A DNA stretch of 64,000 nucleotides from Bacillus thuringiensis (GTDB taxonomy: Bacteria > Bacillota > Bacilli > Bacillales > Bacillaceae_G), in assembly GCF_022095615.2 (NCBI RefSeq), contig NZ_CP155559.1:741501-805500 (forward strand), written 5' to 3'. Of this stretch, positions 53,589-62,835 are shown piece after piece. Under the pieces are notes generated by a model that saw only the letters and a program-made list of their open reading frames with translations, was not told the DNA's origin and ran no database searches. Made by a program: the position numbers and the translations under genes. How positions within the stretch are numbered: position 1 is the first letter of the stretch; each line of letters opens with the position of its first letter.

Positions 53589-55529
53589 ATGACAAAGGTG
53601 CATCAGCGATTAGTTTCTATTTTAGAGGAGTTTTTAGAAGAGAAATCGATGTTAAATCGAGCTTTTTTAGCGAGCCGTTTACATGTATCAACGAAGACGA
53701 TTCAAAAAGATATAAAATTATTAAATGATATATTAGAAGAAAACGGAGCGAAAATTGAATCGCAAAGAGGGACTGGATACGAACTAGAAATTATACAAAT
53801 GAAGAAGTTTGAAGCGTTTTGCGTGAGTCTATTTCAAAAACAGACTGAAAAGATCCCAACTTCTTATGAAGAAAGGATAGCGTACATTCTGCAACGTATT
53901 TTAACGACAGAGGGATATGTGAAGCTTTCACAATTAGCAGAGGAGATTTATGTGAGTAAATCGACTGTAAATTTAATTATGAAAGATGTTACAGATATAT
54001 GTGGTCGTTATCAATTACAAATTGAAAAGAGACCGTATTATGGTATACGTATTGTGGGAGAGGAGTTTCATATTCGTTCTTGTTTATCACAATATGGTTT
54101 ACCGCGTTATGACCATACTCCGTTTCATGAGCAATTTGAGCAGAGTGATACATATGTATCGTTACCTCATATACCGCTTATCCGTTCGGTTATATTAAAG
54201 TATATTGAGGGAGGAACGATATATTTATCAGATATAGAAATTGATAATTTAGTCATTCATATTGCAATCGCATTAAAGCGTTGTGAAAATCAACATTATA
54301 TGAAAGGGCTGAATAAAGAGCAAGCTGAACTTATCATAAAGAAAGAATATACAATTGCGAAAGAGATTTTAGGGGATTTAGAGAAAGCGTTACATCTTTC
54401 ATTTCCCGAAGAAGAAGTTTTATATGTGACGATGCATTTATTAAGTACTGCTGTTACAGCGAAAGATCGTTATGAAAATGTGGAAGAACTATTAGGGAAA
54501 GATCTATATGCATTCATGCAACGTATTCTTTTTAAAGTAGCGGAAGAACGGAATCTTATTTTTTATTATGATGAAGAATTATTATTTGGATTTGGTATTC
54601 ATTTAAAAACGTTATTAAACCGTTTGAAGTATAAGTTAAATACGAGAAATCCTCTTTTGGCAGAAGTGAAAAAGAATTATCCGTATGCTTTTGAAATTGC
54701 TGTTCTCGTTGGAGATATAATTGGTGAATATACGGGAGAATCGATTCCGGAAAGTGAAATTGGTTATATTGCGATTCACTTTGGCGGAGCGATGAGTCGT
54801 TTACAGGAACAGAATCAAAAGAAAAGATGTTTATTAGTTTGTGCAACTGGTCAAGGAAGTGCCCAGCTATTGAAATATAAAATTCTATCACAGTTCCGAG
54901 ATAAATTAGAGATTGTAGGTATTACCGGTTATTATCAATTGAAAGTAGAAGACCTTTATAAAGATAAAATAGATTGTATTATTAGTACAATTCATATACC
55001 GAGTGGTTTGCCTGTGCCGGTTATAAAAGTGAATTCAATATTTGATGATAAAGAGATTAAATCAATTGGTCAGCAGTTGTTTACGCATGTGAATACTAGT
55101 GTACAGCAGTATATAAAGGAAGATTTGATCTTTTTAAATCATAGCTCTTCTACGAAAGAAGAGGTTATTCAGTTTTTATGTGAGAAAGCTGCTGAGAAAA
55201 ACTATGTACCAGAAAACTTTTATGCATCTGTTATGGAAAGAGAAAATACATCTCCGACATCAGTAGGGAATTTAGTTGCGATTCCTCATCCGATGCAGTT
55301 ATTAAGTGCAGAAACATTTTTGATGTTTTGTACACTTGAAAAGGCTGTTGATTGGGGAGATAAGAAAGTACAAGTTATTATTTTATTTAGTGTAAAGCGC
55401 AATAATAATGAAGATTTACAACGGCTTTATGATTTTTTATATGATGTTATGTCTAGTCAAAGTGCGATAGAGAAATTAGCTCAGGCTAAAGTGGTTGAAG
55501 ATTTTCAAGAGATATTATTATCGTTATAA
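53589..55529 (+). CDS. PRD-containing transcriptional regulator (LicR/ManR type)
   Basis: A 646-residue multidomain activator. Two N-terminal HTH segments (about 10-65 and 90-140), two PTS regulation domains (about 195-290 and 305-405) with conserved histidines, an EIIB-like domain (about 413-495; LLVCATGQGSAQLL with the phosphocysteine) and an EIIA-like domain (about 510-640; VAIPHPMQ with the phospho-histidine). Such proteins activate the adjacent PTS operon when phosphorylated by HPr and not by the substrate PTS. It should control the IIA-IIB-IIC genes that follow. Confidence 0.93.
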   Translation: MTKVHQRLVSILEEFLEEKSMLNRAFLASRLHVSTKTIQKDIKLLNDILEENGAKIESQRGTGYELEIIQMKKFEAFCVSLFQKQTEKIPTSYEERIAYILQRILTTEGYVKLSQLAEEIYVSKSTVNLIMKDVTDICGRYQLQIEKRPYYGIRIVGEEFHIRSCLSQYGLPRYDHTPFHEQFEQSDTYVSLPHIPLIRSVILKYIEGGTIYLSDIEIDNLVIHIAIALKRCENQHYMKGLNKEQAELIIKKEYTIAKEILGDLEKALHLSFPEEEVLYVTMHLLSTAVTAKDRYENVEELLGKDLYAFMQRILFKVAEERNLIFYYDEELLFGFGIHLKTLLNRLKYKLNTRNPLLAEVKKNYPYAFEIAVLVGDIIGEYTGESIPESEIGYIAIHFGGAMSRLQEQNQKKRCLLVCATGQGSAQLLKYKILSQFRDKLEIVGITGYYQLKVEDLYKDKIDCIISTIHIPSGLPVPVIKVNSIFDDKEIKSIGQQLFTHVNTSVQQYIKEDLIFLNHSSSTKEEVIQFLCEKAAEKNYVPENFYASVMERENTSPTSVGNLVAIPHPMQLLSAETFLMFCTLEKAVDWGDKKVQVIILFSVKRNNNEDLQRLYDFLYDVMSSQSAIEKLAQAKVVEDFQEILLSL

Positions 55530-55540
55530 GAAAAGTATGT

Positions 55541-55575
55541 AAAAACTTCCGTTACATAACGGAAGTTTTTTATGT
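55541..55575 (+). terminator. Terminator of the regulator gene
   Basis: A 14-bp stem (55541-55554 with 55557-55570) and a T run. Confidence 0.88.
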
Positions 55576-55580
55576 TTAAT

Positions 55581-55594
55581 TGTATGCGTTTTCA
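55581..55594 (+). promoter_or_regulatory. Candidate cre site before PTS genes
   Basis: TGTATGCGTTTTCA matches the CcpA consensus TGWAANCGNTTWCA at all but one position. It lies 47 bases before the IIA start, where carbon catabolite control would be expected. Confidence 0.5.
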
Positions 55595-55640
55595 TAATAA
55601 GATAACAATATAGAAAAAAGATAGCTTGGGGGAATTTAAA

Positions 55641-55961
55641 ATGACTGATATGCAAACTCCATTTGCGTTAATTTTACATGGTGGCAACGCGAGAAGCGCG
55701 TCACTTGAAGCAATTGCTTTTGCAAGACAAGGAGATTTTGAGAATGCGAGTGAAAAGATGACACTTGCTAGTGAAGAAATTTCAGCAGCTCATCGCATTC
55801 AAACAAATTTAATTCAAGAAGAAGCAAGAGGAAATCATGCAGAAATCAGTTTACTGTTAGTGCATGCACAAGATCATTTAATGAATGCAATTACAGTGAA
55901 AGAACTTGCTGAAGAATTTATCACTCTTCATAAACGAGTAGAAGAGAAAGTGACAGTATAA
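55641..55961 (+). CDS. PTS lactose/cellobiose-family IIA
   Basis: A 106-residue helical PTS EIIA protein of the Lac family. The phospho-accepting histidine lies in LLVHAQDHLMNA; the ILHGGNARS opening is typical. It takes phosphate from HPr and passes it to IIB. The ATG at 55641 follows gggggaattt. Confidence 0.94.
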   Translation: MTDMQTPFALILHGGNARSASLEAIAFARQGDFENASEKMTLASEEISAAHRIQTNLIQEEARGNHAEISLLLVHAQDHLMNAITVKELAEEFITLHKRVEEKVTV

Positions 55962-55962
55962 G

Positions 55963-56268
55963 ATGTACATTTTATTATGTTGTGCAGCGGGCATGTCAAC
56001 GAGTATGGTTGTAAGAAAAATGCAAGAAGAGGCAAAGAAACAAGGGAAAGATTATAAAATTAAAGCAGTTGATTCAGAACTTGTGAAACTGGAAATAAAA
56101 AATGCTGATGTAGTTTTAATCGGACCACAGGTGAAGTATTTGTTTCCAGCTGTACAGTTTCTTGCGAACTCATACGATATACCGGTTGCAATTATAGAAC
56201 AACGAGATTATGGCATGTGTGACGGTTTAAAAGTATTGAAACAAGCAGAACAGTTAGTTTTAGCATAA
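55963..56268 (+). CDS. PTS lactose/cellobiose-family IIB
   Basis: A 101-residue IIB protein with the phosphocysteine in the opening loop (LLCCAAGMSTSMVV, near residue 7). It starts two bases after the IIA stop. The pair C6-C7 makes the exact acceptor ambiguous; by alignment it is C7. Confidence 0.94.
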   Translation: MYILLCCAAGMSTSMVVRKMQEEAKKQGKDYKIKAVDSELVKLEIKNADVVLIGPQVKYLFPAVQFLANSYDIPVAIIEQRDYGMCDGLKVLKQAEQLVLA

Positions 56269-56350
56269 TTATATTTTTTTAAATATAAACATTATAATGT
56301 TATAACTTTATTTCATTCTTTCGTAGTAAAGAAAAAGAGGAGGGGTATTG

Positions 56351-57661
56351 ATGAATGGGTTTATGAGTTTTATGGAACAAAAGATTATGCCAACAACGCA
56401 AAAAATTGCGGGACAGCGACATTTATTAGCAATTCGAAACGGGGTTATTTCTACATTACCGTTAACGATTGTCGGATCATTTTTCGTTATCTTTTTAAAT
56501 TTACCGATTGATGCATATATGGAGTGGATTGCACCGTTTCGTCATATTTTAGATATTCCATTCCGATTTACAGTAGGATTAATGGCATTATACGCAGCAT
56601 TTGGGGTAGGGGCTTCACTCGCCAACTTTTATCAGCTCAATCAATTAAGTGCAGGATTATTATCTGTACTCGCCTTTTTACTAGCATCGGTTGAACCAAT
56701 TCAAATCACGAAAGCTGTGCCAGGTGTTATTGATGCAGGTAGATACATTTCAGTAGGAACATTAAGTGCAACATCTTTATTCGGAGCAATTGTTACAGCA
56801 TTAATTGCAGTAGAAATTTATCACTTTATGATTAAGCATAATATCTCGATTAAATTACCGGACAGTGTACCACCAGCAGTTGCAAACTCGTTTGCAGCAT
56901 TAATTCCAACTCTAGTCGTTATTCTTTTATTCTGGGGTATTCGTTACGGTTTAAAATTTGATGTAAATACAACAATCACGTATTTAATTGCACCACTAAA
57001 ATCAGTATTAGTTGGAAATAATTTATTCGGCGGTTTATTAACAGTATTCTTAATCGTGTTCTTCTGGTCATTCGGTATACATGGACCTGCGATTTTAGGA
57101 CCAATCATTCGTCCGATGTGGGATTCAGCAATTCTTGAAAATATGGAAGTATTCACAGCTACAGGAAATGCACATCAATTACCAAACTTATTTACAGAGC
57201 AATTTATTCAATGGTTCGTATGGATTGGCGGATCAGGCTCAACGTTAGCTTTAGTAATTATGTTTATGTTCTCTAAATCTAAGTTCCTAAAAGAGTTAGG
57301 TAGATTATCATTTGTACCAGGTTTATTCAATATTAACGAACCAATTATTTTCGGGGCACCGATTGTAATGAACCCAATCTTAATTATTCCGTTCGTTATT
57401 ACACCGCTAGTTACAACGACAGTATCATATTTCGCAGTTGTTTCAGGTATGATTCCGTTGATGATGGCGAAATTGCCATTTACGATGTTAGCACCAATTG
57501 CAGCGGTTATTAGTACGGACTGGACAATTATGGCTGGTGTACTTGTACTTGTTAACTTTGTTATCTCATTCGTTATTTACTATCCATTCTTCAAAATGTA
57601 TGAGAAACAACAAATAGCAGGAGAGGAGAAAACAGAATGCTCGGAGCAATTATCATCTTAA
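56351..57661 (+). CDS. PTS lactose/cellobiose-family IIC
   Basis: A 436-residue permease with about ten helices. Family marks are the opening ALRNG-like stretch LAIRNGVISTLPLTIVGS, GIHGPAILGPIIRPMWD and the FNINEPIIFGAPIVMNP loop that binds sugar. It imports and phosphorylates a beta-disaccharide (chitobiose/cellobiose class). Here MupG neighbours point to an amino-sugar disaccharide, perhaps MurNAc-GlcNAc. The ATG at 56351 follows gaggaggggta. Confidence 0.93.
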   Translation: MNGFMSFMEQKIMPTTQKIAGQRHLLAIRNGVISTLPLTIVGSFFVIFLNLPIDAYMEWIAPFRHILDIPFRFTVGLMALYAAFGVGASLANFYQLNQLSAGLLSVLAFLLASVEPIQITKAVPGVIDAGRYISVGTLSATSLFGAIVTALIAVEIYHFMIKHNISIKLPDSVPPAVANSFAALIPTLVVILLFWGIRYGLKFDVNTTITYLIAPLKSVLVGNNLFGGLLTVFLIVFFWSFGIHGPAILGPIIRPMWDSAILENMEVFTATGNAHQLPNLFTEQFIQWFVWIGGSGSTLALVIMFMFSKSKFLKELGRLSFVPGLFNINEPIIFGAPIVMNPILIIPFVITPLVTTTVSYFAVVSGMIPLMMAKLPFTMLAPIAAVISTDWTIMAGVLVLVNFVISFVIYYPFFKMYEKQQIAGEEKTECSEQLSS

Positions 57662-57915
57662 TTACATTCGTAGCGGGGCAGTGTATTGCACATTATTCAA
57701 AATGGGTACAAAGTAAATCGTTATTCGTTTTACTACTCGTATCAATTGTATTTATCGGTAGTTCAATGGGTGCCTATGTAATGTTAGGATTACAATCACC
57801 GTACGTAATTATTGTACCAACGATTTTATGTGCAACATGTTTATCTGCAAAATATAGATTTACGAGCATGGCATTAATACAACGTGTGAAGGAGATGCAA
57901 AAGCATGGAGCGTAA
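57637..57915 (+). CDS. Small membrane protein of the PTS-MupG operon
   Basis: A 92-residue protein with three membrane segments (about 3-20, 28-47, 55-73) and a basic C-terminal tail (RVKEMQKHGA). It overlaps the IIC gene by 25 bases and the second mupG by 11, so all three are translationally linked. No family recognised; it may be a partner of the permease. Confidence 0.75.
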   Translation: MLGAIIILITFVAGQCIAHYSKWVQSKSLFVLLLVSIVFIGSSMGAYVMLGLQSPYVIIVPTILCATCLSAKYRFTSMALIQRVKEMQKHGA

Positions 57916-58990
57916 ATTAGGAATTTCACTTTATCCAGAGCATTCAACGAAAGAAAAAGATATGGCATACATTTCGGCAGCGGCACGCCACGGATTTTCA
58001 AGAATATTTACATGTCTATTATCTGTGAATCGTCCGAAAGAAGAGATTGTAGCTGAATTTAAAGAAATTATTAATCATGCAAAAGATAACAATATGGAAG
58101 TTATTTTAGATGTAGCTCCAGCTGTCTTTGATCAGCTCGGTATTAGTTATAGTGATCTATCCTTTTTCGCAGAATTAGGTGCAGATGGTATTCGTTTAGA
58201 TTTAGGATTTGACGGATTAACTGAAGCGAAAATGACAAATAATCCGTACGGCTTAAAAATTGAGCTAAACGTAAGTAACGATATTGCGTACTTAGAAAAT
58301 ATCCTTTCGCATCAAGCGAATAAATCAGCTTTAATTGGTTGTCATAACTTCTATCCGCAAAAATTTACTGGACTGCCGTATGACTATTTTATCCGCTGTA
58401 GTGAACGTTTTAAAAAGCATGGTATTCGCACGGCAGCATTTATTACGTCACATACAGCTAACATCGGTCCATGGGATATTAACGACGGATTATGTACGTT
58501 AGAACAACATCGTAACTTACCAATTGAAGTACAAGCGAAACACTTATGGGCAACAGGGCTAATCGATGATGTGATTATCGGAAATGCTTATGCAAGTGAA
58601 GAAGAGTTAGAGAAGCTAGGAAACTTAAATCGTTACATGTTACAGCTAAAAGTAAACTTTGTAGACGAAGCAACTGAAGTAGAGAAGAGAGCGACATTGA
58701 AAGAATTACACGTAAGACGCGGCGACATAACAGAATATATGGTACGTTCTACAGAAGTACGTAAAAAGTACAAAGACTATGACTTCCCGGTGCGCGAAAG
58801 TGTACGACAGGAAAGAGGGCAAGTTGTAATTGGTAACAATTCATTCGGAAAATATAAAGGTGAACTGCAAATCATTCTAAAAGAAATGCCGATAGATGAA
58901 CGGAAAAATATTGTCGGTACAATTGCAGAAGAAGAGTTATTCTTACTAGATTATGTAGGAGCTTGGACGCAGTTTACTTGTGTGGAATAG
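57905..58990 (+). CDS. mupG: MupG-type 6-phospho-N-acetylmuramidase (DUF871), copy 2
   Basis: A 361-residue paralogue of the gene at 52424, with the same order of domains and motifs (LGISLYPEHST, GFSRIFTCLLSV, IGCHNFYPQKFTGL, RRGDITEYMVRST, GELQIIL). The two differ at many surface positions, so they are not a recent copy and may have split substrates. It overlaps the end of the small membrane gene and is the last gene of the PTS operon. Confidence 0.85.
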   Translation: MERKLGISLYPEHSTKEKDMAYISAAARHGFSRIFTCLLSVNRPKEEIVAEFKEIINHAKDNNMEVILDVAPAVFDQLGISYSDLSFFAELGADGIRLDLGFDGLTEAKMTNNPYGLKIELNVSNDIAYLENILSHQANKSALIGCHNFYPQKFTGLPYDYFIRCSERFKKHGIRTAAFITSHTANIGPWDINDGLCTLEQHRNLPIEVQAKHLWATGLIDDVIIGNAYASEEELEKLGNLNRYMLQLKVNFVDEATEVEKRATLKELHVRRGDITEYMVRSTEVRKKYKDYDFPVRESVRQERGQVVIGNNSFGKYKGELQIILKEMPIDERKNIVGTIAEEELFLLDYVGAWTQFTCVE

Positions 58991-59001
58991 GGAAGAGAAG
59001 G

Positions 59002-59030
59002 AGAGGATGCTATGGCATCCTCTTTTTTCT
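59002..59030 (+). terminator. Terminator of the PTS-MupG operon
   Basis: Stem agaggatgc/gcatcctct (59002-59010 with 59015-59023) and a T run. Confidence 0.88.
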
Positions 59031-59116
59031 GTTGAAATAGTAATCTATCGTATATAGAATGCAAAGAGATAGATTTCATTTGGACGGGAGAGAAGGAGAA
59101 AGAATACAAGAATCAT

Positions 59117-59157
59117 AAAAAAGAGCCAGCCTCAACGATGAGACTGACTCTTTTTTA
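59117..59157 (-). terminator. Terminator of the 3D-domain protein gene
   Basis: A 13-bp stem (59121-59133 region with 59138-59150) with two imperfect pairs, flanked by A and T runs; it ends the minus-strand gene. Confidence 0.8.
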
Positions 59158-59161
59158 CTAA

Positions 59162-60412
59162 CTAGTTTAATACTTTAACTGTAACTGTTTTACGTCCCCA
59201 GCTACTTGATGTGCCTTTATCTGGCATTAAAACGTCGATTTTATTTCCTTTAATCGCTCCACCAGTATCACCAGCGATTGCTACTCCGTAACCTTCAACC
59301 CATACTTTTGAACCTAATGGAATGACACTTGGATCAACTGCAATTAGTTTCATGTTTGGATTAGCTGTTAAGTTATGACCCATAGCTGATTTTACTTGGT
59401 CGCCTGCTTTATAACCATTTTCAAGTGGATCTGCTGTGTAAGCTGTTGCTACAACTTGTAACTCACGAGAAGATGATGGTGCACTTGTTTCAGTTTCTTT
59501 TGCAACAGGTTGTTGTGTAGCTGGTTTTTGAGCTTTAGCCGCTTCACGAGCTTTAGCTGCCTCTTGAGCTTTAGCTGCTTCACGAGCTTCAGCCGCTGCT
59601 TGAGCTTCAGCCGCTTCACGAGCTTTAGCTGCCTCTTGAGCTTTAGCTGCTGCTTGAGCTTCAGCCGCTTCTTGAGCTTTAGCTGCTTCACGAGCTTTAG
59701 CTGCCTCTTGAGCTTTAGCTGCTGCTTGAGCTTCAGCTGCTGCCTGAGCTTTAGCTTCTGCTTGAGCTGAAGCTGCTTCACGAGCTTTAGCTGCTTCTTG
59801 AGCCTTAGCTTCTGCTTGAGCTTCAGCTGCTTCACGAGCTTTAGTTGCTTCCTCCGCCTTAGCTTTAGCTTGCGTTTCAGCTATTTCACGAGCTTTAGTT
59901 GCTTCCACTGCTTTAGCTGTATCTTGAACTTTAGTTGTTTTTTCTACTTTAACTGCTGGTTGAACTTTAACTGGAGCTTTACCTGTTAAGTAAGGAACAT
60001 GAACATAAGCTGTTTTGCCGTTATATTCAAATTGAATCCAGTCATTTTGTACTTGGTGTGTTGTTTCGATTACATCATCTTGTTTCAACTTACCAAGAAT
60101 TTCTGAGTCAGTGTTTGCACCAGCACGTACGTTTAATACGTTTGCTGTTACGTAGTAAGTGTCTTTTGTGTAGTCAGCGCTAATGAAAGCTTCTTTACCG
60201 CTGTTCAATTTTACTTTTGACCATCCGTTTTCTGTATGTAAAACGTTAACTTTATATCCATCTAATAATTTTCCGACAACTTGTGATTCAGTAGTTGGGT
60301 TTTCTCGTACGTTTAGTACGTCAGTTGTTACAATCGTTTCTGCTTTAGCAGATGTTGTGAAAATCCCAAGACCAAAAACCGCTGCTGTTGCTATACCCAT
60401 AATTTTTTTCAT
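59162..60412 (-). CDS. Secreted SH3-3D cell-wall protein (EntA/B/C type)
   Basis: A 416-residue exported protein. Signal peptide (about 1-24, ending SAKAE), two SH3 domains (about 27-85 and 88-145, each with VLNVR), a long Ala/Lys/Glu/Gln helical repeat region (about 165-310, units such as AKAQEAAKAREAA), then a 3D domain (about 325-416) with catalytic-type aspartates in VDPSVIPLGSKVWVEG and AGDTGGAIKG. The 3D fold is that of lytic transglycosylase-like enzymes (MltA/Rpf). B. cereus proteins of this layout are called enterotoxins EntA, EntB and EntC; this could be EntC. The ATG follows ggaggctatt. Confidence 0.9.
   Translation of the reverse strand: MKKIMGIATAAVFGLGIFTTSAKAETIVTTDVLNVRENPTTESQVVGKLLDGYKVNVLHTENGWSKVKLNSGKEAFISADYTKDTYYVTANVLNVRAGANTDSEILGKLKQDDVIETTHQVQNDWIQFEYNGKTAYVHVPYLTGKAPVKVQPAVKVEKTTKVQDTAKAVEATKAREIAETQAKAKAEEATKAREAAEAQAEAKAQEAAKAREAASAQAEAKAQAAAEAQAAAKAQEAAKAREAAKAQEAAEAQAAAKAQEAAKAREAAEAQAAAEAREAAKAQEAAKAREAAKAQKPATQQPVAKETETSAPSSSRELQVVATAYTADPLENGYKAGDQVKSAMGHNLTANPNMKLIAVDPSVIPLGSKVWVEGYGVAIAGDTGGAIKGNKIDVLMPDKGTSSSWGRKTVTVKVLN
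59519..59905. repeat. Low-complexity 15/33-base coding repeat
   Basis: A run of near-identical units (for example gctttagctgcttcacgag and gcttgagcttcagccgc) encoding the Ala-rich helical region. The repeats can change number by slippage or recombination, and they leave long open frames in every register, which are artefacts. Confidence 0.85.
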
Positions 60413-60760
60413 AATAGCCTCCATTGCATTTGTTTTCGTTGACCTCATTATAGCAACCATTATTTTCTTATTTGCGGAAAACACAAAACTACAAAGCATT
60501 CGTAACGGGTCATTAATATTCTGTAATAATTCCAGTAATATCCTAAAAGCGCTTTCTTGTAGTTGTTAGGGGAGGTTAGAGCGTATGATACATAAAAAGG
60601 AGAGTATTTCAATTTCTAATAGGTTAATAGTATTTCTGTAGTGTTACAAAAATTTTTCGTATGTGTTACAAAAGTGGTGTATTTCACTACTGTAAGGTAG
60701 AGATAGTTATGTAATAATAACTATTTTGATTGTGTAAATATATATATGAGGTGAAAATCA

Positions 60761-60820
60761 ATGAAATATCGCTATAATTGTTACAAAATAAGTCGAGGTA
60801 TGGAAAAAATTACGCCTTGA
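60761..60820 (+). CDS. Possible 19-residue peptide
   Basis: ATG with a good ribosome binding site (tgaggtgaaaatca) followed by 18 codons and a stop; product MKYRYNCYKISRGMEKITP. It is basic, with one cysteine. The site is stronger than expected by chance, but the frame is very short and no relatives are known to me. Confidence 0.2.
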   Translation: MKYRYNCYKISRGMEKITP

Positions 60821-60948
60821 TTTTAGGGTGTCACATATTATTTTTGCAATAATAGGATTCTATAATGGCTTTAGTAGGTTGAAATAATTAAAGGTGTATA
60901 TAAGGTGAAACATATATAATAGAAGAAACACGATTTGATAGATAAATA

Positions 60949-60981
60949 AAAAACGTAGGAGTGTAAACTCCTACGTTTTTG
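60949..60981. terminator. Terminator of the MacAB-like operon
   Basis: A 12-bp stem (60951-60962 with 60967-60978) with A and T runs on both sides. Confidence 0.88.
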
Positions 60982-60982
60982 T

Positions 60983-62158
60983 TTATTCATATCGTAAACA
61001 TTCAATTGGATCCAGTTTTGCAGCTTTGTTAGCTGGAAGTAAACCGAATATAATACCGATTAACATGGAGATACCTACTGCAAGAAGTCCAAGTTCTTTT
61101 GAGACAACGAGTGGCCATCCAGCAAAGATCGAGACGATCCAAGCGAAGAAGATACCGAGCATGAATCCGATGAATCCACCGAGTCCTGTTAAAATACAAG
61201 ATTCAATTAAGAATTGTGTTAATACTTTACCGCGTGTTGCACCAAGTGCTTTACGAATACCAATCTCACGTGTACGTTCTGTTACAGATACAAGCATAAT
61301 GTTCATTACGCCGATACCACCAACAAGTAATGAAATAGCGGCAATACCACCGAATACCATTTTCATCATACCGATTGATTCGTCTAGTTGCTTCGTAAAT
61401 TCACCCATATCTTGCGCTTCAAATTTATGCTCAAATTTAGGAGCTTTCATTTCGTTTAAAACAGAAACGGCTTGTTTTTCTACACTTTTACGTTCTGCTG
61501 GAGAAACGAGCGTTAATTTCACAGTGTCATACTCAGTTACTCCTGAAATTACAGGGGCATTTTCAAGTGATGTATAACCTTCTGACATAGCCATTCCAAA
61601 CTCATTTTTCGTTTCGTACACACCGACTACTTTATATGGTTTTCCTTTTATATCTGTGTATAAATTTGATTCCCAACCATTAAATAATTTATTGAAAGCT
61701 TCTTCATTTAATATAACAGCAGGAATTGCTTGGTTTAATTCGCTATCGTTTAATTCGCGACCGTGAACTAAATTTATTTTCGAATCTGTCATGAAGTCGC
61801 CTGTTCCACCTTTTAAATCAAGAGAAACATCTTTTGAACCAGCAGATGCTTTCACTTTCATACTTACATCTGGATACACATCTTTAACGCCTGGTACAGT
61901 TTGAAGACGGTTTAGCATATCGGCTGTAATTTTGGCGTTGTCTGGTCCATAATCAGGGTTTTTGTAGTAAATCGTTACTTCATTATCTTTTCCTTGCCCT
62001 AACTCTTTTTTAAACTTTGCGTTTGTACCATCACCCATTGAAATGATAGTAATAATGGCGCTAATACCGATAATAATTCCTAGCATCGTTAAGATAGAAC
62101 GCATTTTATGAGCAAAGATAGAGGAAAGGGCCATGCGTATATTTTCACTCGTGTTCAA
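60983..62158 (-). CDS. MacB/YknZ-like ABC transporter permease
   Basis: A 391-residue permease of the MacB/FtsX type: one N-terminal helix (IRMALSSIFAHKMRSILTMLG), a large extracytoplasmic domain (about 55-265) and three helices near the C-terminus; REIGIRKALGATRG is the coupling segment. I chose the TTG at 62158 behind ggagaggttaat; a TTG 15 bases upstream, inside the ATPase gene, is also possible. It works with the ATPase and the membrane fusion protein encoded before it, like YknXYZ, to export a peptide or other envelope-active compound. Confidence 0.9.
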   Translation of the reverse strand: MNTSENIRMALSSIFAHKMRSILTMLGIIIGISAIITIISMGDGTNAKFKKELGQGKDNEVTIYYKNPDYGPDNAKITADMLNRLQTVPGVKDVYPDVSMKVKASAGSKDVSLDLKGGTGDFMTDSKINLVHGRELNDSELNQAIPAVILNEEAFNKLFNGWESNLYTDIKGKPYKVVGVYETKNEFGMAMSEGYTSLENAPVISGVTEYDTVKLTLVSPAERKSVEKQAVSVLNEMKAPKFEHKFEAQDMGEFTKQLDESIGMMKMVFGGIAAISLLVGGIGVMNIMLVSVTERTREIGIRKALGATRGKVLTQFLIESCILTGLGGFIGFMLGIFFAWIVSIFAGWPLVVSKELGLLAVGISMLIGIIFGLLPANKAAKLDPIECLRYE

Positions 62159-62160
62159 AA

Positions 62161-62835
62161 TTAACCTCTCCAATCTTGGACGATATTTCCGTCACGAATT
62201 ACAATTTGACGTGCTGCAGCTTCCCCGATTTCACGGTCATGGGTAATCATAATGATTGTTGAGCCTTGTTTGTTTAATTCGTAAAAGAGGTCCATAATCT
62301 GTGTACTTGTTTTCGTATCAAGCGCTCCCGTTGGTTCATCGGCTAAGATGAATTTCGGGTTATTTACGATTGCACGTGCGACTGCGACACGCTGTTTTTG
62401 TCCACCTGATAATTCGTTTGGCAGGTGAGTAGCACGATCAGCTAAACCTACTTTTGTTAAAGCGGCTAATGAGCGCTCACGTCTTTCTTTTTTATCAACT
62501 CCAGCGTAAATAAGAGGTAGCTCTACATTTTGAAGTGCTGTAAGTCTTGGTAATAACATGAAGTTTTGGAATACGAACCCGATCTCTTTATTACGAACGC
62601 GTGCAAGTTCTGTTTCAGACATATTTGAAATATTTTGACCAGCTAGTTCATACGCACCTGTCGTTGGTTTATCTAAGCAACCGATAATGTTCATTAATGT
62701 TGATTTACCAGAACCAGATGGTCCCATAATAGAAGTGAATTCTCCCTGGTTCAGTGTTACGTCAATGCCGTGTAATATTTGTACGGATTCTGCACCATTT
62801 TGGAAAGATTTCGTGATGCCTTTTAAGTTAATCAT
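62161..62835 (-). CDS. MacB/LolD-like ABC transporter ATPase
   Basis: A 224-residue ATPase with Walker [11 protein letters not shown]-loop [10 protein letters not shown], signature LSGGQKQR, Walker [13 protein letters not shown] and H-loop THD. LolD/MacB-type sequence ([16 protein letters not shown]). The start overlaps the MFP gene stop by four bases. Confidence 0.95.
   Translation of the reverse strand: MINLKGITKSFQNGAESVQILHGIDVTLNQGEFTSIMGPSGSGKSTLMNIIGCLDKPTTGAYELAGQNISNMSETELARVRNKEIGFVFQNFMLLPRLTALQNVELPLIYAGVDKKERRERSLAALTKVGLADRATHLPNELSGGQKQRVAVARAIVNNPKFILADEPTGALDTKTSTQIMDLFYELNKQGSTIIMITHDREIGEAAARQIVIRDGNIVQDWRG

Larger units (their letters stand above)
60413..60982. other. 570-base intergenic region
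   Basis: Upstream of the 3D-protein gene and downstream of the MacB-like operon. It contains three copies of TGTTACAAAA (60644, 60664 and 60779, approximately), a possible 19-residue frame at 60761-60820, and the terminator of the exporter operon at 60949. I see no known RNA element. Confidence 0.45.

Noticed and set aside
59510..59989. Ser/Phe/Cys-rich and Leu/Lys-rich frames over the Ala repeat
   Set aside because: Artefacts of the short DNA repeat, which stays open in all registers.
61026..61577. 183-codon frame antisense to the MacB-like permease
   Set aside because: No ribosome binding site, and the permease on the other strand is clear.
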